NCBI RefSeq assembly: GCF_002237755.1
Contig: NZ_MWSJ01000023.1
Coordinates: forward strand, 1 to 58,233
Direction of reading: 5' to 3'
Source of the DNA: Lysinibacillus sp. KCTC 33748
GTDB taxonomy: Bacteria > Bacillota > Bacilli > Bacillales_A > Planococcaceae
Length of the DNA: 58,233 bases
Under the pieces are notes generated by a model. That model saw nothing but the letters and a program-made list of their open reading frames with translations. It did no database searches and was not told the DNA's origin. Made by a program: the position numbers and the translations under genes. Positions 54,333 to 58,233 of this stretch are shown here, piece by piece. The first letter of the stretch is position 1. Each line of letters opens with the position of its first letter.

Positions 54333-54368
54333 ATGCCGTATAAAATGTTTGGTGCCGTTAGATTCTAA
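54333..54368 (+). CDS. Candidate 11-residue leader peptide
   Basis: ATG with the near-perfect site AAAGGAGGTAATAA, reading MPYKMFGAVRF and then a stop, 208 bases before the transporter gene. A weak stem (GAGATGAA/TTCACCTC) lies downstream. Either a leader peptide or the N-terminal scrap of a lost gene. Confidence 0.3.
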   Translation: MPYKMFGAVRF

Positions 54369-54576
54369 TTAAATTATAATTCTTGGTTAATCAAGTAGGA
54401 GATGAAAAATCTTCATAAGAATCCTTCACCTCTATGTAAATTACTTTCTACTTGAAATTCTAATACTACAAAACATACTATTAAACCTTTCTTACCAAAA
54501 CATTCTATACAGTTTCCTCGTTGTGCTTATAGATACTTCTTTCGAAACAATCTAGGAATGTGAAGGGAAATATGTT

Positions 54577-55824
54577 ATGGAAAAGAACTCAAATCTATGG
54601 AAAATTGTATTTGTAGCTAGTTTTATAGGTTTAACAGTTGATGGTATGGACATCCAAATGTTGTCATTGGTGATGCCGAGCTTAATTGACGAATTCGTCT
54701 TAGATACTAAGGCTGCTGGTTGGATCAGTACATTTTCCCTATTAGGGATGGCGCTTGGTGGAATCCTAGGAGGTTGGTTATCTGACCGCTTTGGTCGCGT
54801 TAAAATGATGACTTATATGATGATATTATTTTCAGTGGGAACTGCTCTCTTAGCTTTTGTACAAACATATGAACAATTTATTATTGTTCGTTTTTTATCA
54901 GCAATTGGTATGGGGGCTGAATATTCGTTAGCCACAATGTTAATGGCTGAATATGTAAAAGTTAAACATAGAGCAACTATTATGGGGGTATTAGGTTCTT
55001 CCTATTCATTAGGATATTTAGTCGCTGTTTTATTAGCTGGCGCGATTCTCCCTGAATATGGTTGGAGACCATTATTCTTAATTTCCATCATCCCGGTTGT
55101 TGTGGCGATCTATATTCGAGTAAAAGTACCCGAACCTACTGGTTGGAGATTGGCTAAAAAACAAGCTAAATCATCTAAAGTTAAGAAATCAAATGAATGG
55201 CTTGCGTTGTTTAGGGATAAGAAAGTTTTTACAATCTTTTTATTATGGGTAGTAACTTCTTCACTATTGCAATTTGGATATTACGGAGTAGGTACATGGC
55301 TACCCACGTATATAGTGAAAGAATTAGGCTTTAATTTCAAAGAAATGACAGGGTATTTAATTGGAACATATACGGCATCGATTCTTGGTAAAGCACTTGC
55401 TGGTTGGGTTGCCAATGTAATTGGTCGTCGTGGGGTTTTCGTGATCGCAGGATTATCTACAGCGGTTATGTTACCAGTCATATATTTTTATCAATCACCA
55501 GGAAATATCATTATTTTAATGACGGTTCTAGGTTTCGTATATGGAGCGCCGTATGGTGTAAATGCTACTTATTTAAGTGAAAGCTTCCCGACTAATATTA
55601 GAGGAACTGCTGTAGGTGCGGCTTATAATACAGGAAGAATAGGTGCAGCCGTAGCTCCTATCCTTATTGGAATTATCGCTACTACACAATCAATTGGATT
55701 TGGACTAGCTGTATTAGGTATCTCTTATGCATTCATGGGATTAATTCCTGCACTATTCATTAAAGAGAAAATGTATGATACGTTTGAAAACGATACAAAA
55801 GGAGAAATAGAGGGGGAGGTATGA
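54577..55824 (+). CDS. MFS transporter, AAHS (aromatic acid:H+ symporter) type
   Basis: 415 residues, twelve helices. The first-helix signature LTVDGMDIQMLSLVMPSLID with its Asp pair, GGWLSDRFGRVKMM in the 2-3 loop, and SESFPTNIRGTAVGAAYNTG in the second half are typical of AAHS carriers of benzoate- or shikimate-like acids. AAGGGA lies about ten bases before the ATG. No aromatic-degradation genes are adjacent, so the substrate stays open. Confidence 0.85.
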   Translation: MEKNSNLWKIVFVASFIGLTVDGMDIQMLSLVMPSLIDEFVLDTKAAGWISTFSLLGMALGGILGGWLSDRFGRVKMMTYMMILFSVGTALLAFVQTYEQFIIVRFLSAIGMGAEYSLATMLMAEYVKVKHRATIMGVLGSSYSLGYLVAVLLAGAILPEYGWRPLFLISIIPVVVAIYIRVKVPEPTGWRLAKKQAKSSKVKKSNEWLALFRDKKVFTIFLLWVVTSSLLQFGYYGVGTWLPTYIVKELGFNFKEMTGYLIGTYTASILGKALAGWVANVIGRRGVFVIAGLSTAVMLPVIYFYQSPGNIIILMTVLGFVYGAPYGVNATYLSESFPTNIRGTAVGAAYNTGRIGAAVAPILIGIIATTQSIGFGLAVLGISYAFMGLIPALFIKEKMYDTFENDTKGEIEGEV

Positions 55825-55882
55825 AAAGAAGGGGGATGAGCAAAAGAGATTCTGTACAAAAACCTCAAAACAAGAGATAAAT

Positions 55883-55922
55883 AGACCGCAAAGTTTTCTT
55901 AAGAAAGCTTTGCGGTCTATTT
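55883..55922. terminator. Bidirectional terminator
   Basis: AGACCGCAAAG (55883-55893) pairs with CTTTGCGGTCT (55908-55918), with A-rich and T-rich flanks. It separates two converging transporter genes. Confidence 0.9.
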
Positions 55923-55944
55923 GAGTCTATGTGTTGAATCTTAT

Positions 55945-56880
55945 TTACTTATCCTTATCGTTCATACGACTAAAAATGGTTGCTAATATAGGACCTGATA
56001 TATTATGCCATACACTGAAAATCGCACTTGGTACCGCGGCTAATGGAGAGAAATGTGCAACAGCTAAAGATGCGCCTAGGCCCGAATTTTGCATTCCTAC
56101 TTCAATAGCGATAGCCTTCTTTTTCGCTAAGTTCATACCGAAGATCTTTCCAAATAAATACCCGATAAAATAGCCTAAACAATTGTGTAAAACAACAACA
56201 GCGAAAATAATTAAACCAGTTTCAGCAATCTTTTGTTGATTGCCTGCAACTACAGCAGCCACAATAGCAACGATGGCTACTACAGAAACAAGTGGCATCA
56301 CTTTCACACTTGCTTTGGCTTGCTTGTTAAAGAACTTTTGTACAATGAAGCCTAATGCAATCGGAATAATAATTACTTTGACGATCGACATAAAAAGTGC
56401 ACTAGGTGCAACATCAATGTACTCACTTGCGAATAAATAAATAAGTCCAGGTGTGACGATCGGAGCTAATAAAGTTGTGATAGATGTAACTGTCACTGAT
56501 AATGCCACATCCCCTTTGGAAAGGAATGTCATGACATTTGAAGATGTACCCCCTGGGCAGCAACCTACCAATATTACTCCAATTGCAATTTCCGGTTGAA
56601 GATTGAACAGTTTCACCAATAAAAAGGCTAAAGTTGGCATGATTAGAAATTGACCAACTACACCAACTGTCACATCCTTCGGTCTAGTTAAGACTTCTTT
56701 AAAGTCCGCAACCGTTATGGTTAATCCCATACCGAACATCACAATACCTAGTAATGTCGTGATATACGCCCCAATCCAAGAAAATCCGCTAGGAATAAAA
56801 AAGGCAAGCGCTGCAAAAAGAAGCACCCAAATTGCAAATGTATTGCTAACAAACTGACTAAAACGTTCTAAAGCTTTCAT
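55945..56880 (-). CDS. BASS (bile acid:sodium symporter) family transporter
   Basis: 311 residues, nine or ten helices. GCCPGGTSSNVMTFLSKGDV and AIEVGMQNSGLGASLAV are the two crossover motifs that bind sodium and substrate in this fold. The bacterial physiological substrate is often an organic acid such as a keto acid; unknown here. GAGGTG precedes the ATG. It converges with the AAHS gene. Confidence 0.9.
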   Translation of the reverse strand: MKALERFSQFVSNTFAIWVLLFAALAFFIPSGFSWIGAYITTLLGIVMFGMGLTITVADFKEVLTRPKDVTVGVVGQFLIMPTLAFLLVKLFNLQPEIAIGVILVGCCPGGTSSNVMTFLSKGDVALSVTVTSITTLLAPIVTPGLIYLFASEYIDVAPSALFMSIVKVIIIPIALGFIVQKFFNKQAKASVKVMPLVSVVAIVAIVAAVVAGNQQKIAETGLIIFAVVVLHNCLGYFIGYLFGKIFGMNLAKKKAIAIEVGMQNSGLGASLAVAHFSPLAAVPSAIFSVWHNISGPILATIFSRMNDKDK

Positions 56881-57071
56881 GTAACACCTCGATGTAATAT
56901 TTTACTAACATAGTAAACTATAAACTAATCACAGAATTTAATCAATAGTGGGAATAGTCAGTTAATAAGATGAGTTCTATATTATTAATATTCAGGGAAA
57001 TAAAGTTCTAATACCTTTTCTATTATTTTGAGTAGTTTATATGAATTAGGTATGGGAGTAATAAAGCCTAT

Positions 57072-57209
57072 GATAGAAAAGAAAAAAGGTGGTCATCAAG
57101 AGAATTAGAACGATTGGCTGCCGATTTGACAGAGGGAGGTTGGAGTGTAGCTAGTAGGATGAATTACATAGTCCAAGATCCGCGACCGTATCAATTGCTA
57201 ATGGAATAA
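57072..57209 (+). pseudogene. C-terminal relic of an unidentified gene
   Basis: DRKEKRWSSRELERLAADLT, then EGGWSVASRMNYIVQDPRPY to a TAA, with no start or site. A second scrap, MPMTLQKKLAVERFQGALSF, lies at 57329-57427. The rest of 56881-57526 shows nothing coding, apart from the region just before the collagen-like gene. Confidence 0.35.
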
Positions 57210-57526
57210 ATACAGAAAATGAACGATTGAGTTTAAACAAATGCACTCTTCCGACTGAAGGTATGAGGTTAAGCAATCAGGGGGACCACATAACTTTTCT
57301 AAAGTGTTAAAGGGTGCCGAAACGTAATGCCTATGACCCTGCAAAAAAAATTAGCGGTTGAAAGGTTTCAGGGAGCATTGAGCTTTAGGAAAGAGCTTGA
57401 GCAGATTAGTAATTTGCTTAGGTAGGCTAAGGACAATTTATTTTATTCATTTAAATAATCCTAGGATATCGTCTAATTTACAAAATTTTTTAAGAATAAA
57501 TTATTAATGATACAGGAGGTGATTTT

Positions 57527-58233
57527 ATGTCGTTTAGTTACTATCAAGCTAGATTAATTAGGGATAGTAACTATAGTAATAGATTCAAGTGTGATACATG
57601 CGTTAATCAATTTAGATATAAATGTAATGAGCGTGGTTGTATTGGATATCCATATACCCCAGATCCCCCTATAGGAAATGGCCCTACTGGAGCTTCAGGA
57701 GCAACAGGCCCGCAAGGAATGATGGGAGAAACTGGAGCACAAGGGTTAATGGGAGCAACAGGCCCACAAGGAATGATGGGAGTAACTGGAGCACAAGGAT
57801 TGGTAGGAGCAACAGGCCCACAAGGAATGATGGGAGCAACAGGAGCACAAGGATTAGTAGGAGCAACAGGAGCACAAGGATTAGTAGGAGCAACAGGAGC
57901 ACAAGGATTAGTAGGAGCAACAGGAGCACAAGGATTGGTAGGAGCAACAGGCCCGCAAGGATTGGTGGGAGCAACAGGAGCACAAGGATTAGTAGGAGCA
58001 ACAGGAGCACAAGGATTAGTAGGAGCAACAGGAGCACAAGGATTAGTAGGAGCAACAGGAGCACAAGGATTAGTAGGAGCAACAGGAGCACAAGGATTAG
58101 TAGGAGCAACAGGAGCACAAGGATTAGTAGGAGCAACAGGAGCACAAGGATTAGTAGGAGCAACAGGAGCACAAGGATTGGTAGGAGCAACAGGCCCGCA
58201 AGGATTGGTGGGAGCAACAGGAGCACAAGGATT
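57527..58233 (+). CDS. Collagen-like (GXT-repeat) exosporium/surface protein, 5' part
   Basis: At least 235 residues; open to the window edge with no stop. ACAGGAGGTGAT precedes the ATG. The N-terminal 51 residues have a Cys pair ([18 protein letters not shown]) and no signal peptide. From Gly52 the sequence is pure Gly-X-Y, mainly GATGAQGLV units with occasional GPQGMM. Thr-rich Gly-X-Thr tracts are the mark of BclA-type glycosylated fibre proteins of the Bacillus exosporium. A C-terminal trimerisation domain would lie outside the window. Coat location is inferred. Confidence 0.85.
   Translation, partial: MSFSYYQARLIRDSNYSNRFKCDTCVNQFRYKCNERGCIGYPYTPDPPIGNGPTGASGATGPQGMMGETGAQGLMGATGPQGMMGVTGAQGLVGATGPQGMMGATGAQGLVGATGAQGLVGATGAQGLVGATGAQGLVGATGPQGLVGATGAQGLVGATGAQGLVGATGAQGLVGATGAQGLVGATGAQGLVGATGAQGLVGATGAQGLVGATGAQGLVGATGPQGLVGATGAQG
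57680..58233 (+). repeat. 27-bp coding tandem array with a 243-bp higher-order period
   Basis: The unit GGAGCAACAGGAGCACAAGG plus ATTAGTA (nine codons) is repeated about twenty times. The marker GCCCGCAAGGATTGGTGG occurs at 57951 and again at 58194, exactly nine units apart. The array continues past the edge. Confidence 0.9.

Noticed and set aside
57684..58226. Long minus-strand frame of Leu/Pro repeats opposite the collagen-like gene
   Set aside because: It is the antisense shadow of the 27-bp GXT array; the plus strand has a proper start, ribosome site and N-terminal domain.

Overview
The window reads as chromosomal DNA of a low-GC, spore-forming member of the Bacillales, most like Lysinibacillus. 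The grounds are AT-rich DNA, AGGAGG-type ribosome binding sites with frequent TTG and GTG starts, a Ku/LigD pair of the Bacillus type, a YkuI-type EAL protein, exosporium-like proteins (a Cys-rich one at 36.9 kb and a collagen-like one at the right edge), and many G+C-richer dispersed intergenic repeats. I saw no rRNA, tRNA, CRISPR array or intact insertion sequence. The genus is inference; no species is claimed.

Layout. 0-7.8 kb: right end of an IS3-type element, a DMT exporter divergent from a MocR regulator with three repeated operator-like sites, a DUF3267 membrane protein, a secreted protein with 49-residue repeats, a CopZ-like metallochaperone, a lipoprotein, and a second exporter divergent from an Lrp/AsnC regulator. 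7.9-12.2 kb: a histidine phosphatase and then a Tm-1-type locus: an AraC regulator whose sensor part is a copy of the TIM-barrel enzyme, two cre-like sites, a Tm-1/UPF0261 protein and the overlapping TIM-barrel protein. 12.3-19.9 kb: small conserved genes mixed with many broken genes (YkvA/DUF1232, a GNAT acetyltransferase, a DUF4871-like tail and unassigned remnants) and two copper-amine-oxidase-N-domain secreted proteins. 19.9-26.2 kb: a DUF4352 lipoprotein, a 4HBT thioesterase, a DUF423 protein, an SPFH protein plus its zinc-ribbon partner, and a YkuI-like protein with a degraded EAL active site. 26.4-29.6 kb: a truncated lipoprotein, a small surface protein and a three-gene accessory unit in which the last two genes are split at an A10 tract. 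This unit is my best candidate for an undescribed system.

29.9-41.4 kb: an exosporium-like small protein, an SDR, two serine beta-lactamase-fold hydrolases, a RidA-like protein lacking the usual Arg, a DUF418 protein, a WYL regulator divergent from a RibD-C/DHFR-like reductase, a Cys-rich coat-type protein, a DJ-1/PfpI protein, a methyltransferase and a P-loop kinase. 41.4-44.4 kb: Ku and LigD, divergent, followed by four 42-bp tandem repeats. 44.5-53.3 kb: an IS3 transposase relic, a Crp/Fnr regulator divergent from a nucleoside hydrolase (as in E. coli yeiL/rihB), an MBL-fold hydrolase, a chemotaxis receptor, a VOC protein and a NupG-type nucleoside transporter. 53.7-58.2 kb: a small membrane protein, an AAHS-type MFS transporter converging on a BASS symporter, and the 5' part of a collagen-like surface gene that runs off the window.

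The window is mostly single genes and short operons, each with its own terminator. Several divergent regulator/target pairs suggest local control: MocR-EamA, Lrp-EamA, AraC-Tm-1, WYL-reductase and Crp-nucleoside hydrolase. Two repeat families recur. One is a short module, TTCTCAAAGATTGTTGCT or a variant, followed by a hairpin. The other is a roughly 140-190 bp element starting CATCCGCTGAAATA. All functional calls come from reading the sequence and recalling families; no search was run.
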